A stretch of DNA of 64,000 nt, from contig NC_091014.1 of the NCBI RefSeq assembly GCF_041296385.1, positions 11,011,578 to 11,075,577 on the forward strand, read 5' to 3'. This DNA comes from Aphelocoma coerulescens (Eukaryota > Chordata > Aves > Passeriformes > Corvidae). The translations under genes were made by a program, and so were the position numbers. Positions within the stretch are counted from its first letter, which is position 1, and each line of letters starts with the position of its first letter. Below are positions 38,363 through 53,100 of the stretch, one piece after another. The notes under the pieces are model-generated. The model was given only the letters and a program-made list of their open reading frames with translations, did not search any database and was not told the origin of the DNA.

Positions 38363-40628
38363 AACATATGTAGGTAGCTTCAATCAGAAACAAATTTAGA
38401 AGAAAACCATTTGGGTTTGAGTTTTCAGTAATTGAAATTCTGTGAATGTAGACAGCTGTTACAAGATGTGATTCCTTGTTTTATTTTCTCAACAGAGATG
38501 TGCACAGATTTTTTATGACAAAAACTCCACTTACAGTAACTGGAAATGCAGTGGCTTAGAAGCACCAGCAATTTAAATTTATGAAAGAACAGAAAGTACC
38601 TTTTGTGCTTTAAATCGCATGTAACAGTAATGAGAGCCACATTGTAATAAATAGCATACTTTGTTCACTGCGAGTAAGTGGAAAATTGGGTCAGATGGCC
38701 TTCTGGTGCTAGCTGCAGCATGGAAATGAATGTTTTCAGGTTCCACTAAAAATGGATCATTTGAACCATACAGAGGGCTTACTAATATGTCAAATCAGTG
38801 AAATGTACCTTCAAACATGATAACTGTGCTCCATTAGGAATAAAAGCAGCTGAAAATTTGTACACTGGTGTATTCATCACTTTTTTTAGAAGAAGAAATA
38901 AAATATAAAAGCATCCTCTATAGATCCCACTAGAGCAAGTCCCTTTTTTTTTTGTTTAATTAGTTTTTCTCATTTTGATAAATTTCTGATTATATTCTGA
39001 AAGAATAGCGATTGAAGTAGCTGCATTGTTGTGCTTCTTGGGAAAAGTTCTGCTCTTGATGTGTCTATGCAGATACAGGATTTAGAACGTACATTCCTTC
39101 ACTTAAAGCTTATTTTACTGTATAATATCAATTTGAGGAGCAGTGTGTAGCTGGAGAAGTACAAAAGGTGGGTGCTTTGGGGGATTGGGACCAATTGTCC
39201 CAGTACCTTTACAGTGAGGTTAACTTTGATGTGAAATAAAGAAAATTTGCTTTAGTATGTCATTTCATAGCGTATGACATAAAATTATTTGGAAATTTTG
39301 CATATGTGTCACCAATCATGATGATAGAACTACTTAACTCTTAAATTAGGGTAGCTCTCTCTGTGGTTTTTTTCTTTTTTTTTCTTTTTTTTTCCTCCAG
39401 TAAATATGATTTTAATGTAGCCCAGTGAGTCATTATTGCATTTTTTTTTCATTGTGAGTAATTATTTTCTACAGGTTTTTGTATATATTTGCTAGGGGAA
39501 ATATTGATTGCATTAATTTCTAAGATTAATTGTGGGACTGACTGTATTTGTATAGATAACTTCTGGCTGAAGAAAGGCATTTTTGACTGCCATCAAGACT
39601 CTGAGATATGTTGTTCTAGAAAATTAATTGCTCCCTTATGCTCTGCTGTTCTGAGATTTCATGTGACCTGGAAGAGTTGCCTGCTTGTTCCTTTAGTCTT
39701 CCAATTTTATAAAATTCTCTCTTTCTTTTAGTTCACTTCTACTAATTTTATTTTTCTGGTTCACTATTGTGAATATTACTCAAGAGATCAGTGGGCTGAT
39801 CTCAAGATGCTGTGTGCTAAGAGTCATACTGTGAGAGTTAAATGCTTTGAGATAAAATTTGTTGATGTTACAAAGCATGTGTTTTGTTGTGGTTTTTTAA
39901 ATTAAAAAATAATTTGTTTCTCTTTCAGTAAATACATACCTAAGGTTTTGTGTTTGACTTGCTTTAAAATGTTGGACTCTGTGTTATGGTTATTATGGAA
40001 CCCTGATGTGGTCTTTCAATATTAACTTGAAGAAAGTTTGGTGATGTATTTATACAGAAAACAGTGGTGAAAAAAGGAAAAAAAAAAGGCTTAGGCTAGA
40101 GCTTCTCCAGTGTAGCAACCTCTAACTGCCAGTTGTTATTTTTTACCAGTATTATATGGCTAAAAATTAAGTTTTACAATCATGGTATCTATCCAGGCTG
40201 AGATTTTTACTATCCTTCAATGCTGTTGCCACATAGGTCATAAGCCAGAGAGGATGGCACCTGCTCCATCCTTCTTACACCCACAGTGCTGCTTGCAGAT
40301 GTGCTGTGCACTGCTACACTTTTAAAATTGTTTTAGTCTGAAGTGGAATTGATAAAATTTGTGGGGGCAGATACAGCATTTTAAGGCTCAGATCTGTAAA
40401 CCAGTAGTAATCAGCCTTTTCAGGCCACAAGAAGAATGTGTTTCACTGAGGGTACATGGGAATGAAGTGGTGTGGAGATTAAGTCCTAGGGAAGAAGCAT
40501 CAGTTCTTGTTATTTTTGGAGAAATATTTCCTGACCATTGTGAAAGTTTTGCTTTTCTAAAGGCTCCATAAATAAGTAAAAAAAGTCAATTGTCCTACTT
40601 GTACCATAAAACAAATGTGCAGCTTTTC

Positions 40629-40667
<39 letters not shown>
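40629..40667. repeat. Compound microsatellite (CT)12(GT)7
   Basis: Twenty-four bases of uninterrupted CT are followed without a gap by fifteen bases of GT. Both parts are perfect, so it is likely to vary in length between individuals. Confidence 0.97.
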
Positions 40668-42513
40668 ACCAGGTTACACTACTATGAAATTTCAGTTTAT
40701 TTTTCTTCCCATCAAAATCAGTGGGATAAGTGGAAGAGGGGATAGTGTTTGGTGTAAAGATTGAAAGGTATCATCTAAGAGTGCTCTGAATAAATACTGT
40801 AAGAGACACTGAACAAAGTCATCGCTGGGTTTTGGATTGTCCTCCTGAGTGGTTAACAGTAATGCCAAAACCAATCATTTAAAGTGCTTTTAGCAGTAGC
40901 AAGGGCATAATGTGGAAAAAGGCAGTGGAGTATCAAAATGATGACTTCAATTTAAAAATGAACATGATACCTATGAAAGCGATATGGAAGTGGAAAGCTG
41001 TTACTTTGGAAAGATCAATACAAAAACATTCAATAGAAGCTGACAAGAGAAGTGAAAGCTCTTTGCTAGAATAAGATGAATGTAAAACAGAGGCCAATAA
41101 AATCTGACTCATAAGTGAAAGATGGCTGAATGTATATGATTTATATGTAAACAAATGCAATGCAAACTGATAAAAAAAAATTAAAAATAGGGGGATCTTG
41201 TAAGAATAAAATTATTATGGGAATATATACAATAAGTAAAACAGAAATCATTGCATTGGAAAGATTAGGACATGTGATAATGTAAATAAGAATAATGCTA
41301 TCTTAGTGTACTTGTTTCTTTTATTATTATGTTTCCTATTTGTTTAAGTTTTGGAAATTAAAATATGCTGTTATTTGGTCACCTTCTGGCAATTTTTTAG
41401 TTATTTTTTCTTTCTTTAATAGCTTTTGTAAATTATTGCAAGTCACAGGAAGGTTCTGAGGAAATGAAGGAAGTATTTTGGTGTAGACTTGTAAAGACTA
41501 TTTTATGCATCTTTGGAAGGGAAACATCCAAATTCATATTCTCCACATCATCTCTTTTCAGTGGCTTATACTTTATTTTTTGTGAGATTATTGCAGAAAG
41601 TCACATCTGCTGTGTTCAAGAAATTCTAGGCTAAACTTCAAGCCAAGATATGTTTTGAAGGTCTGCAAAGATGAAGGCACAGCTTGAGAATTTAAAATCT
41701 GTCTTAGACAGTTCTTTCAGTTGTGTTGTTTATAAATAATTGAATCCTTTGTTTTGCAAAAATGCACTGTTTGATAGCACTAACTAGAGAGTGGGAAACA
41801 CAAGAGAAAGCTTTCTGGGCCTTTTTTTTTCAGTAGAGCTGAAGAAAATGAAGATATTCCATGTTATTACAGTCACAAGACAATATTGATTAAAATGAAT
41901 TTCTGCCTTTCTTCCACCAACCTATCTGCTGCTCCAGAGGCTTTTGTAAGGATGCTCTAGAAATGTCCTTTTAGAAAATACAGCATCACTCTCTGTGCTT
42001 TGAGAGGGGTTGTTGTCTGGGGTTTTTGGAGCAATATCTGTAATGACACAGTTTGTTTCAGGAGATGTGTGTCAGTTCTTTATGGCACTGATAAGTAATT
42101 TATTCACTATTCGTGTCTCAAGCTCACTTCTCTGAAAGTTGCCTTGATTTCTTAACACTAGTATTGACTACTGAAAAATAATTCAAATAGCACCAATATG
42201 TGCAGATATATATATAGGAAAGGAAAAAAATTAATACAGCAAACTCCATTGAACTCTCAATAAGGGATTGATTGTCACTGAGCTAAATTCACCTTTTATC
42301 TCTGAAGATCAAAATTTTAATAGTGCTGAGATTTCTTTGCTACTTGCTCAGATAAGTTATTTGATTTATGTTCTCTCATGAATGATCCATTAGCATTTTT
42401 CATGCATTGTGGTAGTTAAACTTTCAAAAGACAGAAATATTGCTTGAGTGTTTCAGAGCCGGGGGTCATCTTGAAGTCACTAAGCTGAAAGATGAGGCAG
42501 ATGAGCATTGTCA

Positions 42514-42657
42514 TGCCCCATCCCTGGAAGCGTCCAAAGCCGGGTTGGGTGAGGCTTTGAGCAACCTGTTCTAGTGAAAGGTGTCCCTGCCCATGGCAGG
42601 GGGCTGGAACCAGATGGTCTTCAAAGTCCCCATCCAACCCAAACCGTTCCATGATTA
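42514..42657 (+). mobile_element. CR1 LINE 3' fragment (plus)
   Basis: CATGCCCCATCCCTGGAAGC, CAAAGCCGGGTTGGGTGAGG, TTGAGCAACCTGTTCTAGTG, a CATGGCAGGGGGCTGGAACC block, and CATCCAACCCAAACCGTTCC are the classic CR1 ORF2-end to 3' UTR succession. The element ends near CATGATTACG, so the terminal repeat is nearly gone. It appears to be one of the better conserved CR1 pieces in the window. Confidence 0.88.
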
Positions 42658-44778
42658 CGTAGCAGTCTAAAGAAGAACAAACCAGAGTTCCTGCATTAGA
42701 ATTTTGTCCTGTTTTTCTATTAAATATACTCTAAAGACCTAACAAATAATAATTAAAAGGCTAGCAATGCTGATACAGTGGCTGACAATGCTGGTATTCA
42801 ATTTTGCTACTCACATTGGAAGGAAAACTCTCCCACCTTGCATGCCAATATGGATTAATACCAGGGAGACTACTCACATCACTAAATCTGTATTTTTATG
42901 TTGCTGATACTCTGCTAATTCAGGTTTTACTAGAAGATCCCACTGAAGAATGCATTATTTGCGACATTTAGGGTAATACAATGCTGATTAAATCAGCGAA
43001 TATAGTCACTGGATGAAACAGGGAATTATGTCCTGATTTCAAACCCAGAAAATTCTAGAAAGTAAAACAGTAAGCCTATTTTTTTGCATTTTTTCAGACA
43101 CAGCAAGCAAACATTCCAGTTGTTTGTTTTGGGCTTTTTAAATTTTGTTTTTAAATTATTATTATTATTTTCATTTTATTTAATACTTAGCACAGTCTTG
43201 CTAGATGCAAACACTGAATGCTCTAGGCAGATGAAGCAAGATCATGAGCAAAATATAAATTGCTGGAATGGCTAATGAAAGGCTAGAGCAGGGCTGAATG
43301 CAACCTGAGGCAAAATTAAGTAACTGTTTATCTCAGCTTCTTCCCACTCCAGTGTGAGAACTATATTTTTACTCTCATCCATAGATTGAACTGATTACTC
43401 ACTGCTTTTGCAAACATATGTGAAATGTATATGTACACATATATAACCATGTATTTACAAAATTATGTAACATATAATCCAGAAGATACTGAATATTTAA
43501 AATTTATTTAACTGCAAATCACGTATATATGCTTTTAAAATAATTTTTATATGTCTTTTCTTGATTGATGATGGAAAATAGTACAAAATACATAGTTTTT
43601 TAAAGATTTTTTTTGTGCACCTCTGCAAGTAGCTCAGTTTCAGTTGATTGGATGGAGTTACTGTCTTATTTCCCATTTCCTTTCAGAATAATCAGAGCTA
43701 ATTGTTTAGGTAATGTCAGGAGACACTTTCTTGTCTCACAAACATTATTCTTGACGTACTGTCTCAAAATATGGCATTTTTTCCTTCCAATTATAGATCT
43801 CCCAAATGAATTCTTTTCACTTTTTGGTATATCAGTACATACCTGCACAGAACACACCTTTCAGCTAATTTTTCATTACTGTCTCTTCATTTCTGCACCA
43901 GGTTCATTCTGCACCACTTTTCCTTCCACTTATTGTCAGTAAAGTTTCCTTCAGTTTTCAAAACTAGTCTTGATCTGTCACAGAAAACAGGGAAAGAGAG
44001 GTCAGAGGCAGAGGGATGTTGAGTAGTTGTTTTTGCTTTTCCAAAACTGGGAGGACAGTAGGGAATTGAAGGGTAGAGCAGAACTCTTCAATAACTTCTG
44101 TTTTGCTACTGATAGAGTTCTTCCCTCAATCCCCTGCTCATATTTGTCTAAATATATTGGGTCTCAATTACCATTTTAAAATTTTCAAGACATAAAAGAT
44201 TTCTCCTTATTTGATTAGATCATACTTAACAAAATGAAATCATAATACATTAATAATGAAGTAATTAATTGTGACAAATTGCATAGCTGCAGCATTTTTC
44301 TACTCCATTCCCTTGCCTTAGGGGTTATACTCTTCTCAGCAGATGATGGATAGCTTGTCTGCTTTTCTGGTTTGTTGTATGTTGTCACAAAGTGAAAACT
44401 GGATGCCTTTGACAGTATTTTATGCTTTGCTGTGGCATAAGCTGTCAAGAAGGGAGAGAAGGGATAGATACCCGATGATTACTCAGTAGGTCACGCACCT
44501 GAAATCTCATTTTGTGAGAAAAATTGTCTTTGGCTATGAAAATAATTGTCTTTGGTTAGTCCTACAATGCTTCTTTAAATGTTGTCCATGAAGTAAATTT
44601 GTAGGAGCTTGTTATCTAGAACATTTCTATCTTGCCTGTTTCTTGTGTCTCTCTTGTACATAACTGAAGGCATAAAACAACCTTTTGTTTGTTTCTGCAA
44701 AAATATGTATGTCTTATTTTAATAAAAAGAAATATTTTTGCCATTTAGTTTTTTTTTCTCTTGAATTCAAAAGAAATT

Positions 44779-44867
44779 GTTTGGTTTTTTGGTTTGGTGG
44801 TTTTTTTTTGGTTTTTTTTTTGGTTTTTTTTTTTTTTGTTTTTTTTTTGGTTTTTTTTTTTTTTTTT
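44779..44867. repeat. T/G low-complexity tract
   Basis: Runs of 6-17 T separated by GG or G (TTTTTTGG-like), ending in T17 at 44851-44867. The plus frame through it gives a phenylalanine/valine/leucine-rich string that is meaningless. Confidence 0.95.
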
Positions 44868-47800
44868 ACATTCTACCAATGATAGGAAGCCTGAAGATCT
44901 TTAAATCTTAAATAAAAAACTACTACAGAGGTTGACATCATAAAGTGAATTTTGTTTGACAGCTCTACAGGCATCAGTTGATGCTCCAATTTTTGGATTG
45001 AGGCTGTGAAAAAAATTCACAAAGTAATTTTTTTTACATATGACTTGAGTTTACAACTGCAACATGCTAGCCAGATGTTGATTCATAAACAATATGGAAC
45101 TATGTATATCGTAAGGCTGCTTTTGTGCCACAGAGCTAGATTATGTGAAAAAATCATTCAAAAGACTTTTAAGACACTAAAGAGCTTTATATTTCAATAC
45201 TGAATCTGATGCTGACATTGAGAATAAATAAATTGTTCCTGTTCTATAGCTGAGGAAGGTGTTCAGTATGATTGTAATGCACCAAAGATTTTCCTGAAAG
45301 TCAGCATTAGAAAGTTAAAAGCACGTACATCAAATTGATTTAGCACCAATGCCTTCAGTATTGGTACATCAGTTTCCATAAAACAGGGGCCCAGCTCTGG
45401 TTTCTTTTCCACTGGTGATGTCTCATTTTCTGAGCCACTGCTATATGCATAAAACATTTAGAAGAACTTACTAAAGTAAATTTTAACTATTATGTAGAGT
45501 CGTTTTGGATACTGAAAGTGCCTTAATTTTACTTTTGGGCTGCAAGTTATAATGATGAAACAAATACTTATAAAAATCAGTCTCTTTTTTATATTATATA
45601 CTGGAATAACATAACAGTGGCTTTAGTGAAAATATGTCCATTTGCAACAGGTGGGAAGCTGACCATTAGTCTACAGACTATTTGTATCAAGGAAGCAGTT
45701 TGTTTTCAGATAAGAAGTTCATTGTTAAATGTGTTACAGTTTCTTTGTATGTCTGTAAAAATATGTGTTTTGTTTGTTTTTTATTATGTTCAGGCCCATC
45801 TTGTTAAATAAGTTGAGTGTCCTCTCCTTGCAGTTATACTAGAAAATATTGCTATGTTCCAAATACATCTGCTGCTACAGATACATTAATATTGTGAGGT
45901 GACAGTGTGCTTGAGACACGATGACACTCTTGAGTATGAAATTAAGTGTTGCCAGTTGACTGTGAACTTCTTTGCCACTGGAGAGCAGGTTGCTCTTACT
46001 CTCAGCTGCCTGATTTATCTGACCATTACTGCTTCATGAGAGCTGGAGCTGTCTACATTAGGACTGTAGTTCAGGTCAGAAACACCCTTTGGAAGAAAAC
46101 AGTTTGGCCCAAGTTACTGCAGCTGACATTGCTGAGCCATCTCCAAGCGTGGCAGCTGGATTTCCCTCCGATGCAGCCTGACCAGAAGGTGCACTCTCAC
46201 AGTGCCCCTGGCCCACGTCTGCTGTTAGTGGGCATTCAGGCTACAGCACAGATCAGATGTAGCAGAAAATAAAATCTCCAAATCCTGTATATGAATATCA
46301 CAGTCCCAGTAGCAACTTTTTCAATACACATACCTGATTCCTTTGCCCTGCACTTCTGGCTGATACAGGTGAAGCCACTGAAACCAGTATGCTGTTAGAA
46401 AAGCAAAATAATGAGTTTCTTACAAGAAGCTTTCTGTTGCTTCATTGGTTCTTTCGGTTGCTGTTTTTGATTGTTTGTTTTTTCTGAAAGTTATATGAAA
46501 AAGAAAAAAAAAATAAACAACATTGGGTCTTTCCTTTTCATTTTTTGAAACAATTACTGCTATGGGTTGTTAGCAGATTGGGCCATTTCCCTGGAGTACA
46601 TCCTGAATTGATGCATCTGAATTGATGCAGAGCACAGTGAGATTAAGCAGGTGCTGAGCTGCTGGCAATCAGTTTTGCTTCTTTCATTTATCAAATACAT
46701 AAGCTATACATGTCTAGAAATGCCTGTAAGAATGAGGCTGAGGTTTTGTTTATTTCACTATGTGATATGACTCCTCCACTTTATTTTAAATCCAGATTCA
46801 TACTTTTATATCCTCCTCCTTATCCTGGGAAATATGGCACGCTGTATCCTTACTCCCTGACTTCAGCTGAAAATAGCTGCTTAAAATACTGTGTGACTTC
46901 AGGGTTTTGTATAATATATTTTTAACTAATTTGTTTCCATGTGCATTTTTTCACTCCATAGAAATTGCTCCAGCTGTGTCTGTGTTTCCTTAATACATTT
47001 TTCTCTCCCTAGTTTTGGAAACAATCCATATAGAAGCCTTTAGAAACTTCAAACTCAGCAGCTTCTCTCATTTTAAGAGCTCTGTTTATGCAGTATTTAC
47101 TCATTCAGGAAGGATTATGAGTGTTAGTTAAATATGGGAGGCTAAAGTAACTAAAATGCAGTACACTTTAGGCCATTAGGGTAGGTATTTATAAGAAGAT
47201 AAAATTTCTTGTTAAACAGTAAAGTAGGTGTAAGATAAGATGTCTTTCTTCATCCCATTCCAGTTTTCTGCAACTTTACTGCCTTGTCCTGTGGTTTTAT
47301 ATTCACAAAGTAAATTAAAAACAAGGAGACCTTCAGCAAGCACATGATTGCAAAAAATTATTTTCATCTGGACATTGTAGAACAAAGAACTGCCATACTG
47401 AGTGATTAAAGTAGCGAATAGCAAAAATTCAGATTAATATATACCCATGAGAGTACCCATGACATGGAAGCAGACAAAAACGACTACAAAGAAGCTTAAT
47501 TTTACTATGTTCTCAAAGAATCTTTTGAGATTTTTATTATTTCAAAGGCATTTGGATTCCTATGAAGTGGTTTATAAGGATTTTTTTTTTTTGCATTTGC
47601 TTAAAATGTCTAAAGCAACAAGCCCAACTCCTAATATTTTCATCTGATTATTGCATTAGACTGCCAAAATACTGTGTACAGAGAGAGTGGCTGAACACTG
47701 AAGGGTTACAGTGTTCTGAAGATGAAGCATGAAATCAGTTCCCTGGGAAGTAAAATTTTTATCATTAACTTCAGGGAGGCCAGGATTCAGTCCAAGAATG

Positions 47801-48999
47801 GAACACAGCTTGGCATGTCAGAAGAATGGACTGGGACTGGGAGTCTGTGTGTCCTTCCTCATAGAGTAAATGCTGTAGATGAAATAAAATTAGTGTGCTT
47901 TTCCTCTTGTAAAGGTACAGGGTAAGCCTTTATAACAAGAAATAGAAGTGAGAAAGTTTCAGAGTGAGGAACACCTCTGTTTATACAGGCAGCAAGCCTT
48001 CAACTTTCTGGTACTTTATAGCCCCATGATCTTTAAGAGAGAGGAATTTTATTCATATTCCCTCTATGTAATCTGGAGAACAACACCAAACCACACATTT
48101 AACAGTCAGAGTACAATACCTATGGTGATGCTAGGGCCAAGAATAACAATTTCTATTCTGTTTTTCTGTTCTGGGAATGCACGATGCAGTTGCACATGGT
48201 ACAGATTTTCCTCTGTTGGAGAGAGGGGGACTTTTCCTTGGGTAGCTGAATTTCAGAAAATATCAGTCCACTTCTTCTTTGGACCAAGCTTTGGCCAACA
48301 AGAAGAAGAAGAGCAACAAAAAAAGAATGTTTGTGGAAATTTCATTATTTTTAATTTGTAAGGCTCATCCATGAGCTGGTTGGAATATTGATGAGGAGCA
48401 GGAGCTGTCAGATCTGTACCAGCTCAGGTGATAAAACAGACCTTGTCTCATCATCATTTTTCTCACGTTTCCTGCTTGTGCACTGTATTCCCCTCACACT
48501 TGGTGTGTCTTAGATTTCTGTTGCCAGAGATATATTTAAATAAAATAAACCAGCCTGCTATTCCTTAATATTTCATCTATATGGGGATTAGATTAGAATC
48601 CATTAACCAAATCCTCTGTATTACTTTAATATTTCTTAAAATATGTGTTCTCTATATATTACCTCTATAAGAAAATAAATTTTACAATAAAATATTAATA
48701 ATTAATTTGAATATTTTATATTATATAAAATATAAATATGTATGTACTCTATTTAGAAATATACATGAAGTCATTATAAATATCCATAGTTTATTTGCAA
48801 GCATTTAATGTTCATTAATTAAAGATGAATAAGTGGTTTTACATCCAATTCTTGCTCTGCCATTAACTCTGTATAAAATACATTTTTGTGGTTACTAAAT
48901 TTAAGCTTCTAAATTGACATTTTCTTTATTTGTAACAAAGTGTGACATATCAGAGTAGGGCAGCTTTTTGCCTGACAAATCCAATTCTTAATCTAGCTA

Positions 49000-49290
49000 G
49001 CCCATGTCATTCCTTTATTAAACTGATCAAGCTTGATCTTAAAAGATCTGGGCTGCTTGCTGGTATCTCATAGAAAAAGACCATTCTAGGACCTTCTGCT
49101 CTAAAAGAGACCTTCTAATTGCCTGTTCTAATTTATTCTTAAGTACTTTCTACCCATTTGTTATTGTGCCAGTGCCATCCTTACTCTTGCATCCCATTTT
49201 TGAAGGTGGGCTTGCTTTCTGACTCATTTTTTAGGTTGCATTACTGAACCTCTGTCTACTTTCAGAAGGCAGATTTTCTGTTCTTCCCAG
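49000..49290. repeat. Possible ancient CR1/L3-like fragment
   Basis: The order AACTGATCAAGCTTGATCTT, a run on failing to take a fixed length, then GACCATTCTAGGACCTTCTG and repeated ACCTTCTAATTGCC-type phrases resembles very old CR1-clade LINE remnants, probably read antisense. Similarity is impressionistic and I could not align it. It could equally be unique intron sequence. Confidence 0.25.
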
Positions 49291-50074
49291 TCCATCTAAG
49301 CGGCCATTTTCAGCATTTTGCCCACTTGCAGTTCATCTCCTTGTCATGATGGACTAAACAAACTTATAGAATCCCAAACAATATGATGAGTGATCTTTAT
49401 TTAATTGTACTAACACATCTTTATTTTGGTGGGGAGAGGATAGAAGGAAGTGTTGATGGACATTATGTATGTTGTAAGAATAACTGCAAGAACTTTAAGA
49501 GGTGATCTACATAAAATCAACAGGGGATAGCATCCAGCTCTGAATTAGCTGGTTTTAGACTACAATTAAAACAAAATGTGATGAAAAACAGCAAAATTTT
49601 TTAAAAAAGCAGAAAGCATAAGGTAAGAAATAGAGCATTTTCACATGAATTGGTCTGTTCCTAGCCCTTTTCCTTTTCACTTAACCCAGCTATTGCTTGG
49701 GATTTACTGATCTTTCAAGGTGCTCTCGTTAAAAAGTTATTGAAGTGGAGATACTCTGGCAGAATGAAGACAGAGTTTAATAAGTTATTCCAGAACAGCA
49801 TTTCCTGACAGTCTTTTGATTGCTTTTATTTGGTTTTGTTAACACCTAATTAATTTTTTTTAGAGAGAGAAGTCTTCATTAAAGATCAAGCATATCTGTA
49901 TAGTTACTTTAATTTGAATGTCACTATGATATCCTTTGAAATGCTATCAAAAAATTAGAGCAAAGTGAAGGAAGAGCAGAGTTAATACATGAAATATGTG
50001 GGTGTTTTTTGATATTTAATCCCTTATATTTCCATAAAAATACAGCATACTCATCTCTTTGGATTTTTTCTTGG

Positions 50075-50118
50075 GGTTTTTTTTTTTGGGAGCTTTTTGG
50101 GGTTTGGGTTTTTTTTTA
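50075..50118. repeat. T/G low-complexity tract
   Basis: GGGGTTTTTTTTTTTTGGG then CTTTTTGGGGTTTGGGTTTTTTTTT. The G3-4 runs separated by T could allow weak quadruplex pairing, but the tract is probably simple-sequence drift. Confidence 0.85.
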
Positions 50119-53100
50119 AGGAAGGAATTATTTCTAAATAGAGGCCCTACTTTGAAGTAATCTGTAAAACTAATAGTGAATAATATAATTAGTATTTTTA
50201 TAATAATAAAAATAAAGAATCAACAGGTTCTTAGATTGTGCATATCAGTACAAAATCTGAAAAGTCCTCTAGAACATCTCTAATGAACAGTGTTTTTCAT
50301 ACTTTTTGTCTTCTTGCCATCTTCCCAGAAAATAACCTTCAGTACTGTATGGTTTCCATCGGGTATTATTCCGTTCTGGAATACATCCTGGTATGTTTTG
50401 AGGTAAGAGGAAGCAAGGCAGCAACAAGTAAGATACACAAATGCTGTTGTCAGCAATGGGTTGCAGTTCATAATATGATTGTCTTTTGTGTTTTGTAGAG
50501 ATAAACAACTTGTTGAATAATTATGAGTGTATACTAAAGAGTATGTGACTCTGCATTGTATTAACTCTTTTTTGTTGAGTTATAAGCTTAGCTCCCTTTC
50601 CTGTTCTTGACATTTTTATTCTCATTTCCTTCTCCTGGGTGTTAGTTATTTTAATGAGATTCTACTGTGCTTGTCTGGCTATCAGCATGTGGCAGCTAAG
50701 CCAGGCAGCAGACAACATATAGCATTCCCAATTAATTTACTTGATTTGATGCAGACACAACATTATTCTAGACTTCAGTGACTTCTTCATGGAATTATTT
50801 ATAGAAGTGTCTGGGACATAATGTCAAATATCTAATGAGGAGTGGAGAAGTTGTTCATTTAAGGAAAAAAGTACATGACATTTTATCACTTATGCTTTTA
50901 ATTGAGAGTGTGAAATGTCTACTCTATAGAAATTGAAATTATTTGATTCAATAATTGCTCCATATGCTAAAAATTGTATTTTAGTACTTTGGTTTTATTC
51001 ACCATTAAATACACGTTACCCAAACAGTTCTGATTATCCACTAATTTTAAATTATGATATGTTAGGAAATGGAAATGCTTCTTTCAAAACAAGATTTTGT
51101 AACCAATATGAAGATATGTAACATGTACAAGATCCAGCAGAGCATCACATAAAGTAATGACCTATCCAATTGGAAATGTCACTCTATAATAACTGTTGTT
51201 TGTTAAATTCAAAGACCTATTTTGGCTTTTCCTCCCTTGCTTTGAGTGAAAAAGATACATTGCCTTGGCATTTGCCTTGTTTTGGTAAAATTGAGTCTAA
51301 AAGAGAGGGTGGATAAAATACTACCCAGTTCCCTTATCTCTCAAAATTTTCCTATTACTCTCCTTTAACTGTTTTCTAATCAGCTGTAAAGTTTCTTTGG
51401 ATGACTGTTTTGAGTTGGACACTTTCCTATGGTTTTCTATGGAAAGCATAAATATCTATATTCAGGTTTCCAGTGCCACTCAAAGGACCAGTTACCTTGG
51501 AGAAAACCTTCACTTTGAAGCCACTAGAATCTTTCCTTTGCTTTGGCTGTTTTGCTATTGCAAGACAGAAGAAGCTGGCTTATAACACACATCTAAATTC
51601 GAAGGGTTGAAGTTCAAGTTACTACTAGAACAGTTCTTCAGATTATTATATTTGGGAGTTATGTTGAAAATGCATGTATGCATATACTAATACAGACACA
51701 CATATGGATAAGCCAGTGCAAAAATCTAATTTAAAAGTACCTTAAAATAAAATGTTTGTTCCTTCCTAGTCCCATGTAAGAGAAGACAGGAGTACAACTT
51801 TCCAGTGACAGTGGAGAGTGAATAAAATTCTGTGTAATTTAACATAAACATTAAGGAATGTAATCTTTTTAAAAAATACTGAAATGCACAAGTCATAAAG
51901 AAAACTGGTTTATGCCTTCAGTAGAGTTTCTCTGTTATCTGATGAGCGTGGCTACAGATGGAAGTGTCTGTGTCTGCACACATATATGCAAAAATGTGCA
52001 CTTGAAAAAGTATTGTCCCTCTGTGCCCACTTTTAAATACCATAATATTTGATATTGAAAATATGTATTTAAATCATGACAATTACTACTCAGTGTTATC
52101 TTCAAAGAAATCAAAGGAACAACTTCATTAAGCAGGATATGGAAGAGTAATACATTCCAGACATTAAAAGAAGATTAATGAACTGCTAAGGAGCTCCCTT
52201 CTGTTCTCCCCAGTGTCTGTGTAGCTGCCACATCAGGGAACAGCAGCTCACATATTTTCAGATATAGGAAATAGCTCCCAGGCTTTTCAAATAAAGTTGT
52301 TCTCTGTCTTCTATGCAGGCCAGAGTCTCTACATAAAATAAATCATCAGAAACGTATTCCAGTTCTTTTAAAGAGAACACAGCAGTGCTTCCTACTTTTT
52401 ATTGATTGCATTTGAAGGGGAAAATTGAATCCATTCCTTGTCAAGGCCCCTAAACCTCATATCATAAAGAAGAAGGAAAAAATGAAAAGATGGATGGAGT
52501 TCAGTAGAATTAGCCAGAAAAAATGGTGTTTCATATTGTGTGATGATGAATTTTATTTTTTCATCTTGCTTCTATCATGTGAAAGGTAGCAGCTGAAGTA
52601 CTCTGAAGTAGTAATCTTCAAAGACTTCTTTTAGTAGAATTGAAAATAAGCTTATTGGAGAGTTTTCTCCAACTAGAGTTTCTGCCAATTATCAGTCAAA
52701 AGTACTTTCCTGTATGTAAGTTAACTCAAAAGAAAGACAAGTAGATATACAGAAGGATGACTATAACACCTCTAAACATTTTATTTTAGTAAAATGCATT
52801 TCTTTTTTAAACAGAAAATAAATTTTCACTAGATAAATGAGGTTAACATAAACTATCTCTCCAATTAGGGTACTCTGACAGGTGCTATGTCTCTAGTATG
52901 AGCTAGTGAAAGTACCACTGCTTTGATTTTTATGTGCCAATTGAGAATCAGGATATTTTATAAGGAACCATTTGAAGAACAGTTTTTTGCTGTTTAAGAC
53001 TTGGTCTGCTTGCTTTTCTTTGGAAAGTTTCAAATACATGGTTGTAGGCTTTAAATCAGAACTCAGAGGTAGTGGTTTGAAGTTCCCTATCACCAGTGAT

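Noticed and set aside
47948..48361. 137-codon plus-strand frame
   Set aside because: No domain or conserved motif is visible. Intronic chance frame is the simplest reading.
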